64,000 nucleotides of DNA from an uncultured Bacteroidales bacterium (GTDB lineage: Bacteria > Bacteroidota > Bacteroidia > Bacteroidales > Bacteroidaceae). Position numbers and translations under genes: made by a program. A model generated the notes under the pieces. The model was given only the letters and a program-made list of their open reading frames with translations. It was not told the DNA's origin and made no database searches. Position 1 is the stretch's first letter. Each line of letters opens with the position of its first letter. Location of the stretch: assembly GCA_902775375.1 (NCBI GenBank), contig CACYLU010000004.1, positions 99,384 through 163,383 on the forward strand, given 5' to 3'. Positions 16,563-24,808 of this stretch are shown here, piece after piece.

Positions 16563-18365
16563 TTATTGTGTGATGCTGGCTATCCTGTCAACATTCATGC
16601 TGCGAGCGCTGGCATCCACAATATCCTTATACAGCCCTCCTTGGCGATACACCTCATCAGGCAAACCGCTTTGCACCACATGTCCTTTCTGTAACACGTA
16701 AATCTGGTCAGCATCGATAATTTGACCTATATTGTGGCTGATGATAATCACAGTGCGTCCAGCCTTAATAGCATCGATACTCGCTTTGATCTGTTCTGTT
16801 GCCACTGCATCCAAACTGGCTGTTGGCTCATCCAAAAAGATGATAGGAGGATTCTTGATAAACATACGGGCAATGGCGATGCGTTGTTGTTGTCCACCAC
16901 TCAGCTGCAGTGCTTGGGAATCAAACTGATTGGGCAGTTGCATAATCTGGTCGTAGATATAAGCCTGCTTGGCGGCTTTCACCACCTCTTCGTGGGTAGC
17001 ATTGGGGTTGCCATACTTGATGTTCTCCTCAATTGTGCCGTTGAAGATGTGGTTCTTCTGCAGTACCAGTCCCACGTGGTCACGCAGCCACTGGGTGTCC
17101 CATTCCTTCAGATCCACGCCATCCAGTTTTATGCTTCCGCTATCAGGGTTGTAGAACTTGTCAAGTAGGTTTACTATAGTAGTCTTGCCAGCACCACTCA
17201 ATCCCACTAGCGCCGTAATCTTGCCATGAGGAATCTTCAGACTCACGTCAAATAGTGCCTTTGTGCCGTTGCCGTAGGTGAAGTCCACATGACTCATCTC
17301 AAAGTCACCATTCACCATATCAGGATGATACTTACCCGTTTCTTCCACCTCGTTGTGGGCATGCAAGATACCGAAGAATCCCTCGGCATAGATCAGTGCA
17401 TCGTTCATGTCGTCATAGATGCGATGCAGTTGTCGGATAGGCGCACTCACGTTACTGAACAGCATCACATGATACATAATCTTACCTATTGACATACCTG
17501 GATAATCTATCAGCACTAAGTATGCAGTGAGTATGATAATCAAAACAGTACCTATCTGCTCGAAGAAACTTTTCAGACCATCATAGAGGTAGCTCCAGCG
17601 ACGTGTGCTCATCTGCTGGTCAGTCATTGCCTGTTGCACCGCAGCTTGCTTCTCAGCCTCAATCTGTTCACGGTTGAATGATTTAATCACACTGATGCTC
17701 TCGATGATGTTCAGAATGCCTTGGCTAACAGCCTGGTGACTGCTGAAGATACTCCTTCGTCCTCCCTTCATGCGTTTGGCCTGACGATAGGTGATGTAGA
17801 AATATATCGGAACGATGCAGAGTGCTACCAAGCCCACATAGAAGTTGGCAGCAAACATCAGGCCTAATGCCAGCACCGCACTGGTGAACAGTGGCAGAAT
17901 ATCGATAAAGAAGTTGTTCACTGTATTGCTCAGACTCATTACACCACGGTCTATGCGCGATTGCAGCTTACCCGTATCGTTGTCCTCTGCCGAGAAGAAC
18001 GCCATACGGAAGGTCAGTATCTTGTCGATTACCTGCAACGACAAATCTCGGCTCACCAAGATGCGCAACTTCTGACCAAAATAGCGTTGGAAGAAGGTGA
18101 TAAATGCCGACACCACCTCCTTGCCCAACAGCACGGCACTTATGATAACCAGTATTTGTGCCGCCTTGCTCCATTCAAAGTTAATGTTCTGTATAAGGGC
18201 ATTAATGGCGTCCACTGTCTTGTCGAGTACCACAGCATTGACCTGCGCCATGAGTGACCCAACGAAGGTCAGTGTCACGGTGGCTATTATCAGCCATCTG
18301 TAAGGCTTTACGAAAGGCCATAGATTCTTCAGCAGGTCGAAAATGTTCATCTTTTCAGTATTCAT
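16563..18365 (-). CDS. ABC transporter, fused permease/ATPase (MsbA/MDR type)
   Basis: This is a half-transporter with six N-terminal transmembrane helices (about residues 20-320) and a C-terminal nucleotide-binding domain. Walker A is GLSGAGKTT, the Q-loop VGLVLQKNHIF, the signature LSGGQQQR, Walker B PPIIFLDEPTASLD and the switch His IISHN. It probably works as a homodimeric exporter of lipids, peptides or drugs, and the substrate is not evident. Its 3' end is only 12 bp from the convergent GTPase gene. The dicarboxylate symporter gene lies 53 bp upstream on the same strand. Confidence 0.9.
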   Translation of the reverse strand: MNTEKMNIFDLLKNLWPFVKPYRWLIIATVTLTFVGSLMAQVNAVVLDKTVDAINALIQNINFEWSKAAQILVIISAVLLGKEVVSAFITFFQRYFGQKLRILVSRDLSLQVIDKILTFRMAFFSAEDNDTGKLQSRIDRGVMSLSNTVNNFFIDILPLFTSAVLALGLMFAANFYVGLVALCIVPIYFYITYRQAKRMKGGRRSIFSSHQAVSQGILNIIESISVIKSFNREQIEAEKQAAVQQAMTDQQMSTRRWSYLYDGLKSFFEQIGTVLIIILTAYLVLIDYPGMSIGKIMYHVMLFSNVSAPIRQLHRIYDDMNDALIYAEGFFGILHAHNEVEETGKYHPDMVNGDFEMSHVDFTYGNGTKALFDVSLKIPHGKITALVGLSGAGKTTIVNLLDKFYNPDSGSIKLDGVDLKEWDTQWLRDHVGLVLQKNHIFNGTIEENIKYGNPNATHEEVVKAAKQAYIYDQIMQLPNQFDSQALQLSGGQQQRIAIARMFIKNPPIIFLDEPTASLDAVATEQIKASIDAIKAGRTVIIISHNIGQIIDADQIYVLQKGHVVQSGLPDEVYRQGGLYKDIVDASARSMNVDRIASITQ

Positions 18366-18418
18366 AACATTCTGCTTTTGGGAATTATACTTATTATATT
18401 TGTTTCTATTATTTGAAA

Positions 18419-19606
18419 TTACGAAATATCATGATCTGTCATAGCGCAGACACAGGAGTCTGACCACACGTTCTCTGCAGTTTCTATCATATCGATAATA
18501 GTATAGATGGGCAGGATAATGCCGAGGATAGCTACAGGGGCCCCAATCCCCGACATGAGCGAGAGTGTCAGGAAATAGCACCCCATAGGCACACCAGCAT
18601 TGCCAACGGCAGAGACTACTGAGATAAGAATCCATAGCAGGATGGTAGGCAACGTGATGACTGTCCCCCCGTTCTGCATCACGAAGAGAGACGTGACAAG
18701 GATAAACGCAGCACATCCATTCATGTTGATAGTGGTACAGATGGGCAAAACAAAGCGTGAGATATTGCGCTTTACACCTAAACGCTGCTCTGCCGTCTCC
18801 ATTGTGACGGGTAGGGTAGCGGCACTGCTCTTGGTGAAGAGCGCCATCAGTACGGCAGGCATCATATTCGACAATACATTTAGGGGATTCAGACCTCGTA
18901 CCATCAGGAACAGTGGCAAGACCACGAAAAACTGTATCACATTACCCCCTAAAACCACCAGCACGTACTTGCCTATCGAATCGGCCATCACACCTGCACT
19001 CACCTGTGCTGACAACTGAGCTGAGAAAGCAACAATGCCAAGAGGCAGAGTCCAGATTAAACCACGAATCAGCAAGAAGAGCAAATCCTGCAATCCCAAC
19101 AGTCCCTTGACCACAACGGACTTGTTTTCGCTATCTTGCAATTTCGACAGACCAATACCAACGGCAAAGGCCAACAGGAGCAACGACAGTACATTACCTT
19201 CCAATATAGGCCTTAGAATGTTATTCGGAATCACGCTCAGGATATGGCTGTAGTAAGTCTGTTGTGGAGCCTCTTCGATGGCATGGCTACCCTGATTGAT
19301 GGCTTCCACAGGCAAATTGCCTGGTGACACCACTACATAGAGCAATGCCCCCACCACTGCTGCAGCGAGTGTTGTTAGAAGCGTATAGGCCAATGTGTGT
19401 CCGAAAATTCTGCCAGAGCCCTTCGAGCCAAAAGTGGCGAATGTCGTAATAACCGCTAGCACAATCGTTGGTACGGCCAGCAACTGGAACAGTCTGGTAT
19501 ACACCGTTGCCAGGAAATCCATCAGATTGTTGAGCCAATCCAAGCCCAGCAATCCTAAAACCGCACCTACCAGTAAGGCACCTATCCATAAAACCGTTTT
19601 CTTCAT
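18419..19606 (-). CDS. Dicarboxylate/amino acid:cation symporter (DAACS family)
   Basis: The protein of 395 residues has eight membrane helices and two re-entrant hairpins. The first hairpin includes the Ser-rich FTKSSAATLPVTMETAEQRLG. The NMNGCAAF segment is the Na+-binding NMDGTA-type motif of helix 7. These features identify the glutamate/aspartate/dicarboxylate or serine/threonine symporters; which substrate is used here is uncertain. It has a consensus TATATTTG at 19669-19662, divergent from the sugar transporter promoter. Confidence 0.9.
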   Translation of the reverse strand: MKKTVLWIGALLVGAVLGLLGLDWLNNLMDFLATVYTRLFQLLAVPTIVLAVITTFATFGSKGSGRIFGHTLAYTLLTTLAAAVVGALLYVVVSPGNLPVEAINQGSHAIEEAPQQTYYSHILSVIPNNILRPILEGNVLSLLLLAFAVGIGLSKLQDSENKSVVVKGLLGLQDLLFLLIRGLIWTLPLGIVAFSAQLSAQVSAGVMADSIGKYVLVVLGGNVIQFFVVLPLFLMVRGLNPLNVLSNMMPAVLMALFTKSSAATLPVTMETAEQRLGVKRNISRFVLPICTTINMNGCAAFILVTSLFVMQNGGTVITLPTILLWILISVVSAVGNAGVPMGCYFLTLSLMSGIGAPVAILGIILPIYTIIDMIETAENVWSDSCVCAMTDHDIS

Positions 19607-19661
19607 AATGCTTTGTTCTCGGAAGTAAAAGTACGAAGTATAAAGGTGTAATTATTTGCTA

Positions 19662-19669
19662 CAAATATA
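19662..19669 (-). promoter_or_regulatory. -7 element for the DAACS symporter gene
   Basis: TATATTTG on the minus strand, about 55 nt before the start codon. The -33 region is not clear. It is divergent from the element at 19711. Confidence 0.45.
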
Positions 19670-19689
19670 GTGTTTTTTTATAAACTGTT

Positions 19690-19718
19690 TTGTTGTTCGC
19701 TACTTTTCTTTAATTTTG
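19690..19718 (+). promoter_or_regulatory. Promoter for the MFS-dehydrogenase pair
   Basis: TTG (19690-19692), an 18-bp spacer and TAATTTTG (19711-19718). The -7 is perfect and the spacer slightly short. Confidence 0.5.
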
Positions 19719-19779
19719 TGCAGGAATAGGCATTGTGTATGTTTGTAAAGCAAATTGACAAAATTTAGACAAGATAGCT

Positions 19780-21153
19780 ATGGAGCCAGTAAAGAAGGGC
19801 AAGGTGCCTTTTATCAGTAAAATTGCCTATGGCATGGGCGATGTGGGATGCAATTTCAGTTGGATGTTCGTGGGAAACTTCCTGATGATATTTTATACCG
19901 ATGTGTTCGGCATCGGCATGAGTGCAGTGGCCACGCTGATGCTGGTGGCACGCATCTGGGATGCCGTGAATGACCCTCTTATAGGCGCCTTGTCAGACAA
20001 GACCAAGTCCCGTTGGGGCAGGTTCCGTCCTTGGCTGTTGTTTGGTGCCCCTTTTACGGCTTTGGTACTGATGCTCACCTTCTGGGCCCATCCCGAGTGG
20101 TCACAGACAGCCAAGATTATCTACATGGCCGTCACCTACTGCATCCTGGTTACAGGCTATACCTGCGTCAACTTGCCATACGGAACGCTGTGCGGAGCCA
20201 TGACGCAGGATATTGATGAGCGAGCTACCTTGAATACCAGTCGCTCCGTCAGTGCGATGATTGCCATTGGTGTCATCAACATCATTACTGTACCTTTGAT
20301 AGAGTACTTTGGCGAGGGCGATGTCAAGAACGGCTACCTGACTGTTGCCATCCTCTATGGCATCATTTTTGCTGCCTGCCATCTGTTCTGCTTCTCCAAG
20401 ACACGCGAGGTAGTCACCATTCCCCCTGGTCAAAAACTGCCCCTGAAAGTGCAGCTCCAGTCGGTGGTGAAGAATAAGCCCTACTTGCTGGCCCTGCTCG
20501 GACAGTTTTTATTTGGCTTCATCCTCTATGGTCGCAATGCCGACATGCTGTATTATTTTACCTATGTGGAAGGAAGTGCCAACCTGTTCTCGTTCTATTC
20601 GATGGTCATCATCGTGCCGTCAATCATCGGAGCTGCCTGTTTCCCCATGGTGTTCAGGTGGACTCAGAACAAAGGGTGGACTGCTGCCATATTCTCCGCA
20701 TTGACAGGCCTCACCATGATCATGCTCTATTTCTTCAGCCCCAATGGCAGTGCCGTACCTTTCTATATCTTTGCAGCCTTGAGCCAGTTCTTCTTCTCAG
20801 GTTTCAACACCGCCATCTATGCCATCATCCCCGATTGCGTGGAATATGGAGAGTGGAAGACAGGTATCCGAAACGACGGTTTCCAGTATGCGTTCGTATC
20901 GTTGGGTAATAAGATAGGCATGGCTCTAGGTACTTCGTTGTTAGCTGCAGCCCTAGGCAGTGCGGGCTATGTGGCCAATGCCATCCAGAACGAGGCAGTC
21001 ATCAGCGTTATGCGCCATGCGTTCTCCACCATTCCTGGTGTGCTGTGGATTTTGACGGCAGGTTGTCTGGTTCTCTACCGTTTGAACAAAAAGACCTATA
21101 ACAAGATTGTAGCAGAATTGGAAGAATCAAAAGCTAACAAACTTAATAACTGA
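19780..21153 (+). CDS. Sugar:cation symporter, GPH (MelB-like) MFS transporter
   Basis: The 457-residue protein has 12 predicted membrane helices. The GPH-family signature DPLIGALSDKTKSRWGRFRPWLL in the loop after helix 2 includes the conserved Asp that binds the cation. FSGFNTAIYAIIPDCVEYGEWKTGIRNDG near helix 10-11 is also typical. GPH transporters import glycosides, pentosides, hexuronides or sugar alcohols with Na+ or H+. The dehydrogenase gene 7 bp downstream is presumably co-transcribed, so the imported compound is likely oxidised by it. The pair is visibly richer in G+C than the neighbouring genes. Confidence 0.92.
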   Translation: MEPVKKGKVPFISKIAYGMGDVGCNFSWMFVGNFLMIFYTDVFGIGMSAVATLMLVARIWDAVNDPLIGALSDKTKSRWGRFRPWLLFGAPFTALVLMLTFWAHPEWSQTAKIIYMAVTYCILVTGYTCVNLPYGTLCGAMTQDIDERATLNTSRSVSAMIAIGVINIITVPLIEYFGEGDVKNGYLTVAILYGIIFAACHLFCFSKTREVVTIPPGQKLPLKVQLQSVVKNKPYLLALLGQFLFGFILYGRNADMLYYFTYVEGSANLFSFYSMVIIVPSIIGAACFPMVFRWTQNKGWTAAIFSALTGLTMIMLYFFSPNGSAVPFYIFAALSQFFFSGFNTAIYAIIPDCVEYGEWKTGIRNDGFQYAFVSLGNKIGMALGTSLLAAALGSAGYVANAIQNEAVISVMRHAFSTIPGVLWILTAGCLVLYRLNKKTYNKIVAELEESKANKLNN

Positions 21154-21160
21154 AAACGAT

Positions 21161-22195
21161 ATGAGACAAGCAGTATTGATAGAGCCCAAGCATATAGAAT
21201 TTCGGGATGTACAGGCTCCTGTAGCCTCTGATTTGAAAGACCATCAGGTGCTCATTAACGTGAAACGTATAGGTATCTGTGGCAGTGAAATACATTCCTA
21301 TCACGGACAGCATCCTGCCACCTTCTACCCAGTGGTGCAGGGGCATGAGTACTCAGCCGTTGTGGTGGCCTGTGGCAAGGATGTTACCGTATGCAAGCCA
21401 GGCGACCATATCACAGCACGTCCTCAACTGGTGTGTGGTGAGTGCAATCCCTGCAAGCGAGGACAGTACAATGTCTGCGAGCACCTTCGTGTGCAGGCTT
21501 TCCAGGCTGATGGTACTGCACAGGACTATTTTATTGTCGATGACGATAGGGTGGTGGTATTGCCAGAGGGCATGAGCCTTGATTATGGCGCCATGATAGA
21601 GCCCTCAGCCGTTGGAGCCCATGCCACCCAGCGCACAGATGTAAAAGGCAAGAATGTGGTGGTGAGTGGTGCAGGAGCCATAGGCAACCTGGTGGCGCAG
21701 TTCTGTATGGCGCGTGGAGCCAAGAAAGTGCTGATTACCGATGTCAGCGATTTCCGTCTGGCTAAGGCGCACGAATGTGGTATCCCATATACCCTGAATG
21801 TTGCGAAGACTCCTTTGAAAGAAACTGTAAAAGACGTGTTTGGCGATGAAGGTTTCCAGGTAGGTTTCGAGGTGGCAGGTGTTGAGTCATCCATTCGCTC
21901 ACTGATGGAGTGCATCGAGAAAGGCAGTGACATTGTGGTGGTGGCAGTCTTCGCCAAAGACCCAGCGTTGAGCATGTTCTATCTGGGCGAGCACGAGCTG
22001 AGACTGATAGGCACCATGATGTACCGTCATGAAGACTACCTCACCAGCATCGACTTCATCAACAAGGGACTGGTAAACCTCGAACCACTCATCAGCAACC
22101 GTTTTGCCTTCGAGCAATACGATGAGGCATATCAGTATATCGATGCCCATCGCGAGACCACCATGAAGGTGATCATCGATTTGGACAGCATTTAA
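21161..22195 (+). CDS. Zinc-dependent medium-chain dehydrogenase (sugar alcohol/sugar acid type)
   Basis: The catalytic zinc site is RIGICGSEIHSYHG and GHEYSAVVV. The structural zinc site has four Cys in CGECNPCKRGQYNVC. The Rossmann motif is VVVSGAGAIGNLVAQF. This architecture is shared by sorbitol, L-idonate, galactitol-phosphate and threonine dehydrogenases. At 344 residues it is complete. Being paired with a GPH transporter favours a polyol or sugar-acid substrate. A 5-bp stem hairpin (22201-22214) follows the stop. Confidence 0.88.
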   Translation: MRQAVLIEPKHIEFRDVQAPVASDLKDHQVLINVKRIGICGSEIHSYHGQHPATFYPVVQGHEYSAVVVACGKDVTVCKPGDHITARPQLVCGECNPCKRGQYNVCEHLRVQAFQADGTAQDYFIVDDDRVVVLPEGMSLDYGAMIEPSAVGAHATQRTDVKGKNVVVSGAGAIGNLVAQFCMARGAKKVLITDVSDFRLAKAHECGIPYTLNVAKTPLKETVKDVFGDEGFQVGFEVAGVESSIRSLMECIEKGSDIVVVAVFAKDPALSMFYLGEHELRLIGTMMYRHEDYLTSIDFINKGLVNLEPLISNRFAFEQYDEAYQYIDAHRETTMKVIIDLDSI

Positions 22196-22267
22196 ACGAC
22201 TGCTTTTGTAAGCACCGTTTAGTTTGCTTTGGATGAATAATTAATTGTAACAATAAGTCAAAGATCG

Positions 22268-22333
22268 TTTTGCGGAAGTAAAAGGTGGTTTTAGCGGAAC
22301 TAAGCCGCCAGTTTAGTTGGACTAAGCGTTCCG
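22268..22333. repeat. Three-unit 22-bp repeat array (composite element A, part 1)
   Basis: Units start at 22268, 22290 and 22312, each 22 bp. The best conserved part is TTTAGnnGnACTAAGC in units 2 and 3; unit 1 is diverged (TTTTGCGGAAGTAAAA). The core TTAGTnnnACTAA of unit 3 is itself palindromic. Exactly 22 bp after the last unit, the 8-bp array begins. Confidence 0.75.
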
Positions 22334-22355
22334 AGTAGTGGTGACCCCTATAGTG

Positions 22356-22391
22356 CAATAGTAACAACGTAACATAGTAACATCGTAACAT
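22356..22391. repeat. 8-bp repeat array, left arm of composite element A
   Basis: Four 8-bp repeats of the type CATAGTAA/CAACGTAA/CATCGTAA end in CAT. The same array occurs inverted at 22520-22554. Confidence 0.85.
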
Positions 22392-22431
22392 CTTATTTTC
22401 TAAATTTTGCACACTTTGTTAGAGATTAATT

Positions 22432-22477
22432 TTTTATATTTATATATATAATATATATTATATATATAAATATAAAA
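22432..22477. repeat. 46-bp perfect AT palindrome (composite element A, core)
   Basis: Every base from 22432 to 22477 pairs with its mirror partner around 22454.5, with no loop and only A and T. It could extrude as a cruciform. It lies centrally between the two inverted 8-bp arrays (40 bp on the left, 42 bp on the right). Confidence 0.95.
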
Positions 22478-22519
22478 GTTATATTCTTGGTTGCTTGTTG
22501 CTAAAAATGAAAAAAGTAA

Positions 22520-22554
22520 ATGTTACGATGTTACTATGTTACTATGTTACGTTG
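22520..22554. repeat. 8-bp repeat array, right arm of composite element A
   Basis: ATGTTACG-ATGTTACT-ATGTTACT-ATGTTACG-TTG. Its reverse complement equals the left arm (22365-22391) with one extra CATAGTAA copy. Confidence 0.9.
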
Positions 22555-22676
22555 GTCTGTCTGTTATGTTCTCAATGTTTAATCTTCACCTCCCTATGAA
22601 AAAAAAATTAACTTTCATAGTATCTATGTCTGTTAACTCCACATTGCAGTGCTTTGCTTTATTTTCCTCTTATTAT

Positions 22677-22707
22677 TTGCATTAGTTGAGCTCTTTATCT
22701 ACCTTTG
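22677..22707 (+). promoter_or_regulatory. Promoter for the orphan lipoprotein gene
   Basis: TTG (22677-22679), a 20-bp spacer and TACCTTTG (22700-22707) match the consensus. The start near 22713 gives a short leader. Confidence 0.7.
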
Positions 22708-22728
22708 TTATCATTATAGAGAAAAGAC

Positions 22729-23532
22729 ATGAAAAGTATGAAGCTATGGATGAAAGTCACCATGCTGGCACTCTGTTGCGCAAGTATGGTATTTACGGCT
22801 TGTAAAGACGCAAATGAGGGATATAGCTTGGTGGCTGGCACACTGGACGGTCCGCTGGTGTCCAGCTCGGCTCCTCCCAGTGTGCATGAGGCGATGAAAC
22901 GGGCTGAACGCTACCATAACTATGAAATCATGAGTGACTCGGCAAATGCTGTCTGCGTGGAGGCTATTGCCGAGGTGGGCGATATTTCCACCGAGGGATA
23001 CGGCATAGTGGTGGTGAAGGGTGACATATCTACCACGTTCCCAGACATCTGCAACGCTCGCAATCCTATGGCTCGCTATGACGAGCAGAGCAATACGCTA
23101 TGGCTCACCAGCAGTGCCGTATGGGGTACTGGCATACAAGTGGACTGGCTCTATCAGATTGGTTTCGGCGATAACGGCATAGCGTATATTGTTCACACCG
23201 TAGATCCTTACGACATTCAGCAGCAACTATGCCAGCGTCTGGGCTATCGCATCAAGGGTGAGCAGATAACACTGTATGACGGTGAGCGTGAGATAGCACA
23301 AGCCACCAATACCGTTGCCGATATGGGTGGCTTTGACAGTGAGCAACCTGTGTGGATAGGCGAGCAAATACAGTATGACCTGAGTGGCGACGCTCCCTGT
23401 CTGCTTGTCACTCCTGGTGTGAAGTTCACCACTGGTCTCGTGCTGACCTACGATGACATGCCCACACTCACTGCCCCAATCACCATTGGCGATGACGGCA
23501 AGGTGAACATAGGTGACTTAAATGAACACTAA
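22729..23532 (+). CDS. Lipoprotein of unknown function
   Basis: The 267-residue protein has a lipoprotein signal (CCASMVFTACKD, modified Cys at residue 25). It therefore sits in an outer or inner membrane leaflet facing the periplasm or surface. The mature part is beta-rich, with acidic and glycine segments (VVKGDISTTFPDICNARNP, DGEREIAQATN, ISIGDDGK-like ends), and I recognise no family. It is preceded by a good promoter and by composite repeat element A. Its stop is 3 bp from the convergent flavodoxin stop. No paralogue is in the window. Confidence 0.7.
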   Translation: MKSMKLWMKVTMLALCCASMVFTACKDANEGYSLVAGTLDGPLVSSSAPPSVHEAMKRAERYHNYEIMSDSANAVCVEAIAEVGDISTEGYGIVVVKGDISTTFPDICNARNPMARYDEQSNTLWLTSSAVWGTGIQVDWLYQIGFGDNGIAYIVHTVDPYDIQQQLCQRLGYRIKGEQITLYDGEREIAQATNTVADMGGFDSEQPVWIGEQIQYDLSGDAPCLLVTPGVKFTTGLVLTYDDMPTLTAPITIGDDGKVNIGDLNEH

Positions 23533-23535
23533 GAG

Positions 23536-24177
23536 TCAGAATCCTAATTCCAGGAGCCACTTCTCCACGCGTTCTTTTGAAGAGCGTGCGTCAGTGCCTT
23601 TGACAGCCAATGCTTTCTCTAACTTGGCATTGGGGTAGAGTTTCTTCAGGTCGTTGACCACACTACCCAGACCACTGCCTTCGTGGGTGGTGAATGGGAT
23701 AATGGTCTTGCCGTTCAGGTCGTACTTGTCGAAGAAGGTGAACATTACCTGGGGGAAGGTGCCCCACCAGATAGGAGTGCCCACAAACACTACGTCGTAC
23801 TGGTTGAGGTTGTCAATACCACCCTTGAAGGCAGGCTTCTCGCCTTTGTTCTGTTCTTCCTTTGCCACCTTGATAAGGTCGCTGTATGACATGTCGTAGC
23901 TCTTCTCTGCCACTACCTCAAACTGGTCAGCATGGGTATAGTCCTTGATATAGTCGGCTACCACCTTGGTATTGCCTACGGTGATGTTGCCCACTGCATA
24001 GTTCTCGCCTGCATGCGAGAAGAACACGATGAGTGCCTTGCCTTCTCTGGCGTTAGTTACCTGTGTTTCCTGTGTAGGCTCAATGACTGTTGCCTTCTCC
24101 TTGTTCGTTGCTGCGTTGCATGATGCTGCCATCAATACGCCTGTTGCTGATGCCATAATTGTTTTCAGAATATTCAT
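23536..24177 (-). CDS. Lipid-anchored flavodoxin-like protein
   Basis: The N-terminus MNILKTIMASATGVLMAASCNAAT is a lipoprotein signal with Cys at residue 20. A flavodoxin domain follows: KALIVFFSHAGENYAVGNITVGNTKVVADYI (FMN phosphate loop region), VFVGTPIWWGTFPQVMFTFFDKY (aromatic FMN loop) and IIPFTTHEGSGLG. This matches the flavodoxin_4-type family that binds FMN. It probably works outside the cytoplasm as an electron carrier or quinone/aromatic reductase. The next genes on the strand encode a secreted NTF2-like protein and an AraC regulator, so the three may form a regulated unit. Confidence 0.85.
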   Translation of the reverse strand: MNILKTIMASATGVLMAASCNAATNKEKATVIEPTQETQVTNAREGKALIVFFSHAGENYAVGNITVGNTKVVADYIKDYTHADQFEVVAEKSYDMSYSDLIKVAKEEQNKGEKPAFKGGIDNLNQYDVVFVGTPIWWGTFPQVMFTFFDKYDLNGKTIIPFTTHEGSGLGSVVNDLKKLYPNAKLEKALAVKGTDARSSKERVEKWLLELGF

Positions 24178-24240
24178 GATTTAATTTCTAATTAGTTATT
24201 GTTGATAAATTCTGTACAATAAGTAATTAATCATATTATT

Positions 24241-24714
24241 TTACTCGCTAAAGAGTATGTACTGGTCACGTTCTACAATCCACCAGCGACCATCAATCTT
24301 CTCATACTTGTCAAAGTATCTGATATACATGTGTCTGGCATTACCTTGATTTACCATTAGGGCTGTCAGGTAAACCCATCCACTGGCATGGGTGCTGTCG
24401 GTAAAGTCGAGTACCTGTTGTCCTGTTTGGTGGAAAGAGATATCAACGGCACCAGCTGCCTTGTAGATGTTGATCATGTTGTCAACGCCATTGATCTCGT
24501 TGACATTTTCACCCATATGTATGCGAAGTTTCAAGTCTTTGTGGAAAACTTCGTTATAGTTCTCCTGCTTGAACTGGTCACTTAAAAGGGCATAATTGTC
24601 AACCAGGGCGCGAATCTGGATTCTGTCACTCATTTCTTGTGCAGAGATTGTCTGCTGTGCATGGATGCCCATAACAACTGCGAGCATCATCATTGTAGCT
24701 AATAACTTTTTCAT
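24241..24714 (-). CDS. Secreted NTF2/SnoaL-like protein
   Basis: The mature domain of about 135 residues has the SnoaL_4/NTF2 cone fold pattern: DRIQIRALVDNYALLSDQ, DLKLRIHMGENVNEINGVDNMI, ISFHQTGQQVLDFTDSTHASGWVYLTALMV, WWIVERDQYI. An N-terminal signal peptide (MKKLLATMMMLAVVMGIHAQQ) points to export. I chose the ATG at 24714; an ATG at 24723 is also possible. The longer frame reaching 24798 is ruled out because a TACTTTTG -7 element lies inside it. Members bind small hydrophobic ligands or act as isomerases, but no catalytic role can be assigned. Confidence 0.8.
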   Translation of the reverse strand: MKKLLATMMMLAVVMGIHAQQTISAQEMSDRIQIRALVDNYALLSDQFKQENYNEVFHKDLKLRIHMGENVNEINGVDNMINIYKAAGAVDISFHQTGQQVLDFTDSTHASGWVYLTALMVNQGNARHMYIRYFDKYEKIDGRWWIVERDQYILFSE

Positions 24715-24741
24715 ATTGATCATTGTTATTGTTTCCGTTTG

Positions 24742-24749
24742 CAAAAGTA
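24742..24749 (-). promoter_or_regulatory. -7 element for the NTF2-like gene
   Basis: TACTTTTG on the minus strand, about 27 nt before the likely start codon. No clear -33 at the expected distance, which fits an activator-dependent promoter such as one controlled by the adjacent AraC protein. Confidence 0.45.
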
Positions 24750-24808
24750 GGTCATCCTGCTCGTTGCATTGATAACAATAATGGAGGAGAATTTGCACAA
24801 ATTGCAGT

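Noticed and set aside
22268-22554. Plasmid-type replication origin (iterons plus AT-rich region)
   Set aside because: The layout is suggestive, but no replication initiator, partition genes or DnaA-box cluster is nearby, and a second copy exists at 48 kb in plain chromosomal context.
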